Positions 9,555 to 18,852 of a DNA stretch of 64,000 nt are shown piece by piece; positions within the stretch are counted from its first letter, which is position 1, and every line of letters begins with the position of its first letter. The stretch comes from Chitinophaga oryziterrae (GTDB lineage Bacteria > Bacteroidota > Bacteroidia > Chitinophagales > Chitinophagaceae). The notes beneath the pieces are model-generated. The model searched no databases. It saw nothing but the letters and a program-made list of their open reading frames with translations, and was not told the DNA's origin. The stretch lies in NCBI RefSeq assembly GCF_009758125.1, contig NZ_WRXO01000003.1, forward strand, positions 248,001 to 312,000. Reading direction: 5' to 3'. The position numbers and the translations under genes were made by a program.

Positions 9555-11702
9555 ATGAAGAAATTAATCGGGATAACCGCAATATCCCTTGCAATGGTGG
9601 TATCCGGTTGTAAAACAACCACACCTTTAAAAAATACGGCATATGATGTTGCTCCACCTGCTCCTTATGGCGCATTGCCTAATGAAGCACAGCTGAGGTG
9701 GCATGAAATGGACATGTACGCTTTTGTACATTTTACCGTAAACACGTTTACAAATAAAGAATGGGGGTATGGGGATGAAGATCCGGCTATCTTTAACCCT
9801 ACTGCTTTCGATGCAGATCAGATAGTGTCTGCTATCAAATCTGCCGGATTAACAGGACTGATCCTTACCTGCAAACACCATGATGGTTTTTGTTTATGGC
9901 CTACCAAAACAACGGAACATAATATCAGCCACAGCCCCTGGAAAAATGGTAAGGGAGATATGGTGAAAGAATTTGCGGATGCCTGTAAAAAACAAGGCCT
10001 GAAATTCGGCGTATATCTTTCTCCATGGGACCGTAACAATAAGAATTACGGTACAGAGGAATACGTTAAAATCTATCGTGAACAGTACAGGGAATTATTA
10101 ACGCAATACGGCCCCGTATTCGAGACCTGGCACGATGGAGCTAATGGAGGAGATGGTTATTACGATGGCGCCCGTGAGACCCGTAAAATTGATCGTAGCA
10201 CGTATTATAACTGGCCTGTTACCTGGCAAATGGAAAAAGAGCTGCAACCAGGTGCGGTAGTAATGAGTGATGTTGGTCCGGATGTACGCTGGGTAGGTAC
10301 TGAATCCGGTTTTGCAGGAGATCCCTGCTGGGCTACTTACACCCCTCATGGCGAAAATGGGAATAGCAATCCTGCTCCCGGACTCTCCAAATACGAAGAG
10401 GGATTAAATGGTACCCGTAATGGAAAGTTCTGGATACCGGCAGAAACGAATTTCTCTATCAGACCAGGATGGTTCTATCATAAAAGCGAGGATAACCAGG
10501 TAAAAACACCACAGCAACTGATGGACCATTACTTCGCTTCTGTAGGGGTAGGTACAAGCATGTTGCTGAATGTACCTCCTGATAAACGCGGTCTGGTAAA
10601 TGAGATAGATGCAGCTTCACTAAAGGAATTCGGTGGACTGCTGGAAGAGATGTACGCTGTTAACTATGCAGAAGGTGCAACAGTGAAAGCCGACGATATC
10701 AGAAATACAGGAAAAGAATATGCACCTGAAAATGTATTGGATAATGATCCTTACACTTACTGGGGTACTAAAGATAACGTTACTGCCAGCAGCATTGAGC
10801 TGGACCTGAAAACTACCAGTACATTCAATGTCATCCGTTTAAGGGAGAATATCAAATTAGGACAACGAATAGACGATTGGGCCGTTGATATCTGGGAAAG
10901 TGGTAAATGGGTAACCGTTCAAAAAGGCACTGCCATAGGGCGTTGTCGTCTTATAAGGTCCAATGAGCTACTCACCACTTCCAAAGTGCGCGTAAGGATC
11001 ACTAAAGGGGCCGCCAGTATTTGTTTAAGTGATATCGCTTTATTTAAGGAACCCGCCAGGCTGACAATACCTGCCATTGAGCGCGATAAGTCAGGTAATG
11101 TCTCTATCTCCACCTCTCCACAGGTATTCGATATCCGCTATACCGTGGATGGAACTGATCCGGAATTGTCTTCCGCTCATTATATCCAGCCATTCGCACT
11201 GCCGGAAGGTGGTGTAGTGAAAGCAAGGGCATTTAACAGCAAAGGCAGACGCAGCGATGCAGGTGCAAGAACATTAGGTATCGTAAAGACCAACTGGACC
11301 ATTACTAACAAACAGAAAAAATTAGAAAAGGTAATAGATGATGATGATAAAACGAATGTAATGATGCCGCTGAAAGCCTTTCAGGAACAGGCTCCGGATG
11401 GTATCACCGTAGATATGGGGCATGATGTGAAAATTCGTGCATTCACTTATCTGCCGGCTAAAAACTATCCTGCCAAAGGGTTAATTAACAAGTATAAATT
11501 CTATACCAGCGAAAATGGCAAAACCTGGGAGGAACAGAAAGAAGGTGAGTTCTCCAACATAAAAGCGAACCCGGTAGAACAACGTGTAGAATTACTGACG
11601 CCCGTTACTGCCAGGTATTTCCGCTTTGTACCCATAGACGTTATTCCTGCATACGATACGTCTACTGATATCGGCATAGCAGAACTGGGAATTATTCAAT
11701 AA
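9555..11702 (+). CDS. Alpha-L-fucosidase, glycoside hydrolase family 29, lipoprotein
   Basis: This 715-residue protein opens with a lipoprotein signal and lipobox (VVSGC, Cys19), so it is probably anchored in the outer membrane. The GH29 barrel (about 35-370) contains TCKHHDGFCLW and the nucleophile region ETWHDGANGG with Asp194, the position used by GH29 fucosidases. The acid/base is not fixed by motif in this family. After the barrel come an F5/8 type C-like domain (about 375-510), a chitobiase/hexosaminidase C-terminal-like segment (about 515-580, YTVDGTDPELSS) and a second F5/8 type C-like domain (about 590-715). Retaining hydrolysis of terminal alpha-L-fucose is expected. It lies between GH8 and GH92 genes on the same strand, each with its own terminator, so the three are probably separate transcripts serving one degradative niche. 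Confidence 0.93.
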   Translation: MKKLIGITAISLAMVVSGCKTTTPLKNTAYDVAPPAPYGALPNEAQLRWHEMDMYAFVHFTVNTFTNKEWGYGDEDPAIFNPTAFDADQIVSAIKSAGLTGLILTCKHHDGFCLWPTKTTEHNISHSPWKNGKGDMVKEFADACKKQGLKFGVYLSPWDRNNKNYGTEEYVKIYREQYRELLTQYGPVFETWHDGANGGDGYYDGARETRKIDRSTYYNWPVTWQMEKELQPGAVVMSDVGPDVRWVGTESGFAGDPCWATYTPHGENGNSNPAPGLSKYEEGLNGTRNGKFWIPAETNFSIRPGWFYHKSEDNQVKTPQQLMDHYFASVGVGTSMLLNVPPDKRGLVNEIDAASLKEFGGLLEEMYAVNYAEGATVKADDIRNTGKEYAPENVLDNDPYTYWGTKDNVTASSIELDLKTTSTFNVIRLRENIKLGQRIDDWAVDIWESGKWVTVQKGTAIGRCRLIRSNELLTTSKVRVRITKGAASICLSDIALFKEPARLTIPAIERDKSGNVSISTSPQVFDIRYTVDGTDPELSSAHYIQPFALPEGGVVKARAFNSKGRRSDAGARTLGIVKTNWTITNKQKKLEKVIDDDDKTNVMMPLKAFQEQAPDGITVDMGHDVKIRAFTYLPAKNYPAKGLINKYKFYTSENGKTWEEQKEGEFSNIKANPVEQRVELLTPVTARYFRFVPIDVIPAYDTSTDIGIAELGIIQ

Positions 11703-11730
11703 AAAAAGAGGCCATACGGCCTCTTTTTTT
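11701..11730 (+). terminator. Intrinsic terminator of the GH29 gene
   Basis: A 13-bp A/T-flanked stem (11701-11713 with 11718-11730; core GAGGCC / GGCCTC, loop ATAC) overlaps the stop codon and ends in T7. Because it is A-flanked on the left it could work in both directions. Confidence 0.92.
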
Positions 11731-11782
11731 ATAATTATATCACCGCTGATGTAATTTTTAAAAACTTCCATTTATAACATTT

Positions 11783-11790
11783 TATATTTG
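11783..11790 (+). promoter_or_regulatory. Possible -7 promoter box before the GH92 gene
   Basis: TATATTTG matches the Bacteroidota -7 consensus TAnnTTTG exactly and lies 18 bases before the GH92 start. No convincing -33 TTG is seen at the usual spacing, so the call rests on the -7 match alone. The short leader it implies is common in the phylum. Confidence 0.4.
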
Positions 11791-11808
11791 AAAAAATAGT
11801 TCACGTTA

Positions 11809-13950
11809 ATGGATAATCAAATTAAAAAGCTCCTATGCTTTGTACCGCTATTGCTGCTACTCATTAGTTCTTCCCATGGACAAACAAAGTATGTAAACAC
11901 TTTTATCGGCACCGCTCCGCTTACAGACCCTAAAATCCTTGGTTATGAATTGCCTCATGGCTGGAGATCATGGGCGGGTCTTACCTTTCCCGGAAGTTCT
12001 TTACCTAATGCCATGGTGCAGTTGAGCCCGATCACTGCATACGGGTCCGGTGCAGGATATGAATATGAGGATACGGTCATTTATGGGTTCACACACACGA
12101 ATAAAGGTCACTGGAATTTGTGTAATATTCCTGTGCTGCCGGTTTCTAATCCTGGCAAAGGATTTAGTTCCAGGTTCAGTCATAAAAGAGAAAGCTCGGC
12201 CCCGGGTTTTTATCAGGTATACCTGGATGATTACAATGTAAATGTTAGTCTTACTTCCACTTTAAGATGTGGCTACCATCAATATGAGTATAAGAACAAT
12301 ACGGGCAGACAAATACTCTTTGACCTCGCTAAAGCGAATAACCATATTTCCAACTGGAGTATAGAACAGGATGGTAGCAATGCTTTAAAGGGGTATCAGC
12401 AAACAGGAGAGAAGATTTATTTCTACGCACGACTGAATACGAAAGTCGAAAATCTGGAAAAGACAAAAGAAGGCCAGCAGGATGGTTTTGCCGTAGTACA
12501 TCTGGTAAATGGAGATGCAAAGCCAGTAACGCTCGAAATAGGAATTTCATTTGTAAGTACAGCAAATGCGAAAGAAAATCTGGAAAAGGAAATTGGTAAT
12601 AAATCATTTTCAGAAATCCGTAAGGAAGCAAATGATAAATGGGAATCCTTATTATCACGCATACAGGTAAAAGGTGGAACAGAGAAACAAAAACGGATGT
12701 TCTATTCCTGCCTTTACAGATCTTTTCTGTGGCCTGCATTACGCAGTGATGTGAATATGGAATATACAGATGCAAAACATAATGTGGTAAAGAGCGGATT
12801 TAACTATTACACAGAACCTTCTTTGTGGGATACCTATCGTAATAAAGATGTTTTATTAGGGTTGATCTCTCCGCAGGTAACATTAGATGTAATTAAATCG
12901 ATGAAAGATGTGGGCGATAAAACAGGGTTTATTCCAACATTTTTTCATGGCGATCATGGCACATCCTCTATAGCAGGAGCGTATTTAAGAGGGATAGATA
13001 ATTTTGATATAAAAGGTACCTACCAGATCTTGTTAAGGAATGCCAATGTATCCGGCGGTGCCCGTCCTTATATTACAGAATACATCGAGAAGGGTTATAT
13101 CTCAGATCCCGATATTGCCAACCCTCATGTAGAAACAAAGGCAAAGGCAGGTGTTTCCAAAACCCTGGAATACTCTTATGATGATTACTCTCTCGCACAG
13201 ATAGCCAAAAAGCTGGGAGATACCGCCAACTACAGGATATTAATGGCCAGATCAAAGAATTATAAAAACATGTTTGATCCTTCTACCCGGTTTATGAGAG
13301 GCCGGTTAGAAAACGGTGAATGGATTAAAAACTTCAACCCTCAATACCCTTATTACGAATACATGTACAGGGAAGCGAATGCCTGGCAGGTATCGTTCTT
13401 TGCGCCGCATGATATGCCGGGACTGATAGCTTTATACGGTGGTGCAAAAGGATTCGAATCCAAACTGGATTCGCTCTTTACGGTACCCTGGAATCCTGCC
13501 TACATTGCCAGGAATGTTGAAACGATGATAGGACAGTACTGTCATGGCAACCAACCAGATCATGAAGCTCCTTTTGCCTATTACTTTATCAACAAGCCGG
13601 AAAAATCGCAAAAGATCATCGATACCATCCTGAATAGTTTATACGGGATAGGAGATGATGGTCTGGCACTTTGCGGGATGGATGATGCAGGGGAGATGTC
13701 TGCCTGGTATGTACTCAGCTCTTTAGGCTTGTACACCTATTCTGCAACAGATCCGGCATATCTGGTGACGGTCCCGCTTTTTGATGAGGTAAAATGGAAG
13801 ACCAGCAGCGGTAAGATACTTACATTAACAAAACCCGGAAAGGGAAGGGCGCTGACCGCAATAAATGTAAATGGGAAGCCGCTCAATGGTTATTTCGTAT
13901 CCCATGATTTATTTAAGAGCGGGGGAGAGATCCGGATACTGACAAAATAA
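11809..13950 (+). CDS. Glycoside hydrolase family 92 (alpha-mannosidase-type), secreted
   Basis: This 713-residue protein has a signal peptide ending near SSSHGQ and then the GH92 opening YVNTFIGT. Family landmarks follow in order: PGSSLPNAMVQLSP, GFTHTNKGH, SLWDTYRNKD, FFHGDHGTSSIAGAYLRGI, EANAWQVSFFAPHD, GNQPDHEAPFAYYF and MDDAGEMSAWYVLSSLG. GH92 enzymes are calcium-dependent inverting exo-alpha-mannosidases, and the paired acidic residues in MDDAGE fit the usual catalytic base region. Most family members act on N-glycans or fungal mannan. Substrate linkage cannot be read from the sequence. It ends in a terminator shared with the gene facing it. Confidence 0.93.
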   Translation: MDNQIKKLLCFVPLLLLLISSSHGQTKYVNTFIGTAPLTDPKILGYELPHGWRSWAGLTFPGSSLPNAMVQLSPITAYGSGAGYEYEDTVIYGFTHTNKGHWNLCNIPVLPVSNPGKGFSSRFSHKRESSAPGFYQVYLDDYNVNVSLTSTLRCGYHQYEYKNNTGRQILFDLAKANNHISNWSIEQDGSNALKGYQQTGEKIYFYARLNTKVENLEKTKEGQQDGFAVVHLVNGDAKPVTLEIGISFVSTANAKENLEKEIGNKSFSEIRKEANDKWESLLSRIQVKGGTEKQKRMFYSCLYRSFLWPALRSDVNMEYTDAKHNVVKSGFNYYTEPSLWDTYRNKDVLLGLISPQVTLDVIKSMKDVGDKTGFIPTFFHGDHGTSSIAGAYLRGIDNFDIKGTYQILLRNANVSGGARPYITEYIEKGYISDPDIANPHVETKAKAGVSKTLEYSYDDYSLAQIAKKLGDTANYRILMARSKNYKNMFDPSTRFMRGRLENGEWIKNFNPQYPYYEYMYREANAWQVSFFAPHDMPGLIALYGGAKGFESKLDSLFTVPWNPAYIARNVETMIGQYCHGNQPDHEAPFAYYFINKPEKSQKIIDTILNSLYGIGDDGLALCGMDDAGEMSAWYVLSSLGLYTYSATDPAYLVTVPLFDEVKWKTSSGKILTLTKPGKGRALTAINVNGKPLNGYFVSHDLFKSGGEIRILTK

Positions 13951-13972
13951 AAAAAGCCCCTAGGGGCTTTTT
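13951..13972. terminator. Bidirectional terminator between convergent genes
   Basis: The palindrome AAAAAGCCCC-TA-GGGGCTTTTT sits directly after the GH92 stop and before the stop of the minus-strand gene at 13976. A and T tracts on the two sides let it work in both directions. Confidence 0.92.
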
Positions 13973-13975
13973 TTA

Positions 13976-14551
13976 TTATAAATGACCTTTTGGTTTAGGA
14001 ATGACCTTACAGCAATTGCCGCTTTTGTCAAATGGATCAGACATATAAACACCATTTGCTTTTTTATCTGTTTTTTGGGTGTACTCCGCATCAAAAATGA
14101 GCCTGCCCTTATTGATCTCATAGAATTTTGAAGGGTTATAGTACATCGAATCATTCGATGGGTAAGCTGTTGGCAGCTCACTTCCGCCAAACTCCAGGTT
14201 ACCGTCATGGTCCATATCCTTGATATCAGAACTGATGGCATCTAACAGCGAATCTGCTTTTGAGTTATTGATGCCGAAAGCATACAATCTGTCCTTTTTA
14301 GGACTTCCTTTTATTTCCAGGAACAGGAATACATTCCCATTGTCTTCTACAAGGCGATTACGTCTGCTGGCATAGTTGATATTGTCTGCGGCTAACTGGT
14401 AGGCCCGGTTGCCATTCACGAAGATGGTCCCTTTATACACCGTTATTTTTTGCTGCTTGCTGCTGGTGAAATGCAGCTCAGTCTTAGGTGTCTGGGCAAA
14501 GGCCGGTAAGCCGATAAAAAGCAGGAGGCAGTGTCTGAGTCGAAAACGCAT
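13976..14551 (-). CDS. Secreted protein of unknown function
   Basis: This is a 191-residue protein with a signal peptide (MRFRLRHCLLLFIGLPAFAQ). I do not recognise a family. The mature part is polar and strand-rich, with an acidic stretch SSDIKDMDHDGNLEFGGSE whose DMDHDGNLE resembles a calcium-binding loop of the dockerin/EF-hand kind seen in secreted VCBS or EF-hand-like proteins. A Cys pair occurs near the end (NCCKV). It stands alone, convergent to the GH92 gene. An imperfect inverted repeat 59-141 bases upstream of its start could be its operator. Confidence 0.75.
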   Translation of the reverse strand: MRFRLRHCLLLFIGLPAFAQTPKTELHFTSSKQQKITVYKGTIFVNGNRAYQLAADNINYASRRNRLVEDNGNVFLFLEIKGSPKKDRLYAFGINNSKADSLLDAISSDIKDMDHDGNLEFGGSELPTAYPSNDSMYYNPSKFYEINKGRLIFDAEYTQKTDKKANGVYMSDPFDKSGNCCKVIPKPKGHL

Positions 14552-14609
14552 AGTGATATTGTTAAATAAGACCTTAACTTAAGTAATTTCCTGCTAAATA
14601 CAAAAAAGG

Positions 14610-14692
14610 CATATACAATGCGTCTACAAAATAGATATGAAATATCTCCCGGAAAGTACGCTTTACTATATTTTGTAGATGCTTTGTATATG
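14610..14692. repeat. Imperfect 24-bp inverted repeat between divergent genes
   Basis: The 337-base gap 14552-14888 holds no convincing gene. Arms 14610-14633 and 14669-14692 are reverse complements at 22 of 24 positions. Each arm carries TCTACAAAATA or its complement TATTTTGTAGA. The arms sit 35 bases apart upstream of both the secreted protein at 13976 (minus) and the surface protein at 14889 (plus). This could be an operator pair for a dimeric repressor or a structured transcript. Confidence 0.6.
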
Positions 14693-14888
14693 GTTTATAT
14701 CCCTGATCGGAGCCTTGGTAGAGACTTTTGATTGATAATCAATATAATCGGCTCCTGCGGACGCACAACCCTCCTCTACTCACTGTATTTACATTTTCGC
14801 CATATTTTTGGGCCTATGCCTGCGTATTTAAACCTGAAAAAAACAGCGCATTCCATTGAAATACTCATAAAAAAATTGATGCTTTTAT

Positions 14889-17800
14889 ATGCCCAGAAAC
14901 TTTGTTCGAGCGATCTTTAAGACCTTCTTGTTGTTACAATTCAATGTCTGTTTTGCCGCCACAACGGTTTATGTGAATGTAAATAATCCCACTCCCGGTG
15001 CAGGGACCTCCTGGGCTACCGCCTATAACGATTTAAATGCCGCTTTTGCAGCGGCTCCCTATGGAGCTGATATCTGGGTAGCCCAGGGGACCTATTATCC
15101 AACAACAGGGACCGACAGGACTATTGCGTTTAATGTATTACCGACGTATGTTCATGTGTATGGCGGTTTCATTGGGAACGAGACGCTTGTGACTCAGCGC
15201 GACTTCAGGAATCATCCCACCATCCTGAGCGGCGATATCGGTATACGAGGTGATGCCAGCGACAACTCTTACAGTGTGGTACGTTTTAATGCCGGCGCTA
15301 ACGGAAGCAGTACCTTTGATGGTTTTATCATCCGTGATGGTAATGCCAACGATGGTTATCCCGGTTCTACAACACCTTCATTGTATAATCAGGGGGGAGG
15401 TATTGAGCTTTACTCCGCACAGGTGAATTTTTATACATATGCGTACGCTGTGGTCCTGAACTGTACCTTTATCAACAACTTTGCAGTATATGGGGGTGCT
15501 TATGCAAGCTACTCAACCACAGGTACTATCGCTTTTGCTGTGGCATTTAACTGTGTGTTCAAAGATAATACTGCAGCGGTAGCCGGGGGAGCATATGCCA
15601 CGGTATCAGTGAATGCGGACGTGGTATCTACCGATCTGTTGAACAGTGTCTTTATCAATAACAAAACGATCAATGGGGGAGGATCTGCTATATCAACTTA
15701 TGTTGATACCAATCCGAATGCTGTAACGACTAACGTAAAAAACTGTGTATTTTATAATAATCCCCTGCCACTGATAAATAGTGTGTTGCTGAATGGTGCG
15801 GCAGGAAGTAATATCTGGTGTGATTATTCGATTTTCTGGAACCCCACAGCCTATCCGGATAATAGTTTCATCGTTGCCGGGGGTATTCACTATAGCGACT
15901 GCGATATGTATATGGCTACAGCAAGCGGTGGTAATACGAATGTTGATCCCCTGTTTGTTGATGCGGCTGCAGATAATTTTCATGTATCTCCCTGCTCACC
16001 TGCGATTGACTATGGCGGTTATGCTTATTATGGCTCGCCCTGGAATACTGATTTTGATGGAAACCCACGTTTGCAGGGAGGGAAGGAGGACCTGGGTATT
16101 TACGAAGCTACGAAAACAACATTAGCTGCGCCGACAGTTTCAACACCCACCGTTAACTATTGTGAGGGCGCTACCGTAACAAATGATCTGGCAACCTTAG
16201 TGGTTTCACCTACAGGTACACTCAACTGGTACGATGCATCCAATAACGCTTTAACGGGGGCGCCAACACCATCGACGACAGTTGCAGCCTCCAGTATTTA
16301 TTATGTTTCCCAGTCGGTGGGTACCGGTTGCGAAAGCCCTAAGACCAGGGTTACAGTAGTAGTGGGGGCTGCGCCTTCGACGCCATCAGATCCGGGATTG
16401 TCCTACTGTCTGAATGCAACGCCTGCAGATTTAAACCTGAGTATTACAAAGGATGCTCCTGCAAATACACTGATATGGTACAGCGCCGCTACTGCCGGAA
16501 CAGTATTACCTGCTACACCTGTAATATCAACGGCTACTGCCGGTTCACAATATTTCTATGTAAGTCAGAAAGATGGTTGTGAAAGTGGTATTGCTACTGT
16601 AGAAGTGAACGTGACAAAAACAGACGCACCGGTAACAACAGATCCTGCGCCTGCTTATTGTCAGGGGGCGACGGCTACCGCTTTAGATATTACGGGTACT
16701 TCCCTGTTATGGTATACTGCTGCCACAGGTGGAGTAGGTGTGACGCAAAGTACTGCACCAACACCATCTACCAGCGCAACAGGTACGCAAAATTATTATA
16801 TCAGTCAGACGTTGAACGGTTGCGAAAGTGATCGTACTGTCATTGCTGTTACTGTGAATACGCCACCGGCTGCGCCAACAGTAACTACTCCGCTGACTTA
16901 TTGCCAGTTGGATACTCCTGATGATCTGAATGATATTGTCACGGAAGATCCTGGTGCTGCACTCACCTGGTATACTGCCCTTACAGGAGGAACAGCATTA
17001 ACGGCTGTACCAGTGATATCAACCGCTACAGCGGGCCCTCAGAATTATTATGTAAGCCAGACTTTGGGCTGCGAAAGTACCCGTTCAGCTATTGCGGTTA
17101 TTGTGAATAACAAGCCTGCCGCACCCACCACTACAAATACTGCACTTACTTATTGTGCAGGTGTGCCAGCGGCAACACTGGATGCTACCGGTGCTAACCT
17201 GCAATGGTATACGGGGGCAACTTTGTTACCAGCGGCGCCAACACCATCCACAGCTACAACGGGTACCGTAAATTATGGGGTAAGCCAGACGGTATCCGGT
17301 TGTGAAAGTGAGCAGGCGGTCATCAGTGTTACAGTAGAAACACAGTTGCCTGCGCCTGTGGCAACAGACGTTACTTACTGCCTGAATGATCCGGCGATAG
17401 CGCTAACGGCTACAGGTAATGGTCTGCTATGGTACACTACGGATGCCGGAGGAACAGGTAGTACAGATGCGCCTCAGCCACTTACCACAAGCAGCGGTAA
17501 CACTACTTATTACGTAAGCCAGTCGAATAATGGCGTCTGTGAAAGTGATCGCACAGCAATAACAGTTACAGTGAATGATTTACCACAGGTGAATATCAAT
17601 ACTGCCGGTAAGCCTGCTTGTCGTGGTACTTATGTAACATTACAGGCATCCGGTGCTGCTTCATACCAATGGAGCCCTGCAACAGGCCTTTCCAACGTGG
17701 CGGTTAGTAATCCGCTGGCATTGATGGATCAGGATATTTCCTACACGGTAACAGGCACGGATATAAATGGCTGTAAAGCGACTGCTCAGGTGGATTTACA

Positions 17801-18092
17801 GGTAAACAATAACTGTGGGGATTATCTGCTGCCTACTGCGTTTACACCTAACGGAGATGGGCTGAATGATCTTTTCCATGTAGTGACCTACAACATACCT
17901 AAGACATTCAGCATGCAGGTTTTTAACCGTTATGGCGGAATTGTATTCGCAAGTAATGATATCAGTGCCGGATGGGATGGAACGTTGAAGGGGAACCCTG
18001 CACCGGACGGAACATATGTATATGTAATCCTGATCAATACCTCAGATGGAAAGGTGATCAACAAAAAAGGAACGGTATTATTGATCAGATAA
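14889..18092 (+). CDS. Large T9SS type B surface protein: beta-helix, six Ig-like repeats, gliding-type C-terminal domain
   Basis: This 1067-residue protein has a signal peptide ending near CFAA. A right-handed parallel beta-helix region follows (about 25-400), starting YVNVNNPTPGAGTSWATAYNDL. Then come six tandem Ig-like repeats of 75-95 residues (about 415-905), each with YC near its start, LxWY in the middle and YYVSQ...CES before the end, so each can form one disulfide. A PKD-like segment comes next (about 905-975). The last 85 residues (FTPNGDGLNDLFHV to GTVLLIR) match the gliding-motility-associated C-terminal domain that directs type B cargo of the type IX system. It is probably a cell-surface adhesin or a glycan-binding filament; no enzyme domain is seen. 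The repeats are similar enough at DNA level to permit copy-number change. Confidence 0.88.
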   Translation: MPRNFVRAIFKTFLLLQFNVCFAATTVYVNVNNPTPGAGTSWATAYNDLNAAFAAAPYGADIWVAQGTYYPTTGTDRTIAFNVLPTYVHVYGGFIGNETLVTQRDFRNHPTILSGDIGIRGDASDNSYSVVRFNAGANGSSTFDGFIIRDGNANDGYPGSTTPSLYNQGGGIELYSAQVNFYTYAYAVVLNCTFINNFAVYGGAYASYSTTGTIAFAVAFNCVFKDNTAAVAGGAYATVSVNADVVSTDLLNSVFINNKTINGGGSAISTYVDTNPNAVTTNVKNCVFYNNPLPLINSVLLNGAAGSNIWCDYSIFWNPTAYPDNSFIVAGGIHYSDCDMYMATASGGNTNVDPLFVDAAADNFHVSPCSPAIDYGGYAYYGSPWNTDFDGNPRLQGGKEDLGIYEATKTTLAAPTVSTPTVNYCEGATVTNDLATLVVSPTGTLNWYDASNNALTGAPTPSTTVAASSIYYVSQSVGTGCESPKTRVTVVVGAAPSTPSDPGLSYCLNATPADLNLSITKDAPANTLIWYSAATAGTVLPATPVISTATAGSQYFYVSQKDGCESGIATVEVNVTKTDAPVTTDPAPAYCQGATATALDITGTSLLWYTAATGGVGVTQSTAPTPSTSATGTQNYYISQTLNGCESDRTVIAVTVNTPPAAPTVTTPLTYCQLDTPDDLNDIVTEDPGAALTWYTALTGGTALTAVPVISTATAGPQNYYVSQTLGCESTRSAIAVIVNNKPAAPTTTNTALTYCAGVPAATLDATGANLQWYTGATLLPAAPTPSTATTGTVNYGVSQTVSGCESEQAVISVTVETQLPAPVATDVTYCLNDPAIALTATGNGLLWYTTDAGGTGSTDAPQPLTTSSGNTTYYVSQSNNGVCESDRTAITVTVNDLPQVNINTAGKPACRGTYVTLQASGAASYQWSPATGLSNVAVSNPLALMDQDISYTVTGTDINGCKATAQVDLQVNNNCGDYLLPTAFTPNGDGLNDLFHVVTYNIPKTFSMQVFNRYGGIVFASNDISAGWDGTLKGNPAPDGTYVYVILINTSDGKVINKKGTVLLIR

Positions 18093-18096
18093 TAAA

Positions 18097-18123
18097 AACG
18101 GCTGGAGATTGTCTCCGGCCGTT
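18097..18123 (+). terminator. Hairpin after the surface-protein gene
   Basis: A 12-bp stem (AACGGCTGGAGA with TCTCCGGCCGTT, one G-T pair) with a three-base loop starts 5 bases after the stop. It lacks a clear T tract, so it may be a weak terminator or a 3' stabiliser. Confidence 0.65.
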
Positions 18124-18210
18124 AATTCATTGTATCAAAAAGAAAATAATTGCCTTATATATTTTATTATTTGATATAAATCGCTAATATTAGGGTATTA
18201 ATCTAACGAT

Positions 18211-18807
18211 ATGTCCCCACAGGATTTTAAGAATAACTGGATGCAGCATTCGGACAGCCCACTTTTTCCGATATCATCTGAGCGACTAAAACGCTTTAAT
18301 TTATTGCCATCTACAACTGCATTTTTAACAGCAGCAGGATTCCCCAAATATGTAATGCCGGTCTTATCATTTAAAGAAGATTCCGATGATAATTTTTCTG
18401 GTATCAGCAGATTAAACGAATTGTATGATTCTTTAGGGAATGAGCCTGAATATGAGAAATATGTTGTAATTGGCAGTTGCCGGGATATGGACCCTATTGC
18501 CATTGATACAAAAGATTTTGACCGGATAGTAATGCTTGACCGTAAAGATGCTTTTACACCATCTTATTTCAATAGTTCCATAGAAGCACTGGCCGGATTC
18601 TTAATTATCTATAGGGATTTTGAAGAGGCTATTGTGACAGAACATGGCGTGGAGGGCTTCCGGAACGCATATTTCACAGATATACAACTTGAGCATTTTA
18701 AAGACTGTATGTCAAAAATTGATCCCAGGGCCTTAAAGGAAGGTGGCTTCTGGAAAGGGATCTTTGATATGTGGATTTCCATGAGACAAAAATACCTGGA
18801 TAGTTAA
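18211..18807 (+). CDS. SUKH (SMI1/KNR4-like) family protein, possible orphan immunity protein
   Basis: This 198-residue cytoplasmic protein has no signal peptide. LPSTTAFLTAAGFPKYVMPVLSF near the start, YVVIGSCRDMDPIAIDT in the middle and SIEALAGFLIIYRDF near the end resemble the SUKH superfamily. Members of this family are best known as immunity proteins against contact-dependent nuclease and deaminase toxins. No toxin gene is adjacent: neighbours are the T9SS surface protein and a facing lipoprotein. It may therefore be a stray immunity gene defending against toxins of other strains, or a SUKH member with a housekeeping role. Assigned from motif shape only. Confidence 0.7.
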   Translation: MSPQDFKNNWMQHSDSPLFPISSERLKRFNLLPSTTAFLTAAGFPKYVMPVLSFKEDSDDNFSGISRLNELYDSLGNEPEYEKYVVIGSCRDMDPIAIDTKDFDRIVMLDRKDAFTPSYFNSSIEALAGFLIIYRDFEEAIVTEHGVEGFRNAYFTDIQLEHFKDCMSKIDPRALKEGGFWKGIFDMWISMRQKYLDS

Positions 18808-18814
18808 TAAAAGT

Positions 18815-18848
18815 ATACGGGTAATGGTTATACAACCATTACCCGTAT
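18815..18848. terminator. Bidirectional hairpin between convergent genes
   Basis: A perfect 15-bp stem (18815-18829 with 18834-18848, loop ATAC) lies between the stop of the SUKH gene and the stop of the facing lipoprotein gene. Confidence 0.8.
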
Positions 18849-18852
18849 TAAC

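Noticed and set aside
14732..14920. 62-codon plus-strand frame before the T9SS surface protein
   Set aside because: It overlaps the surface-protein start, has no family likeness or good start context, and the gap looks regulatory.
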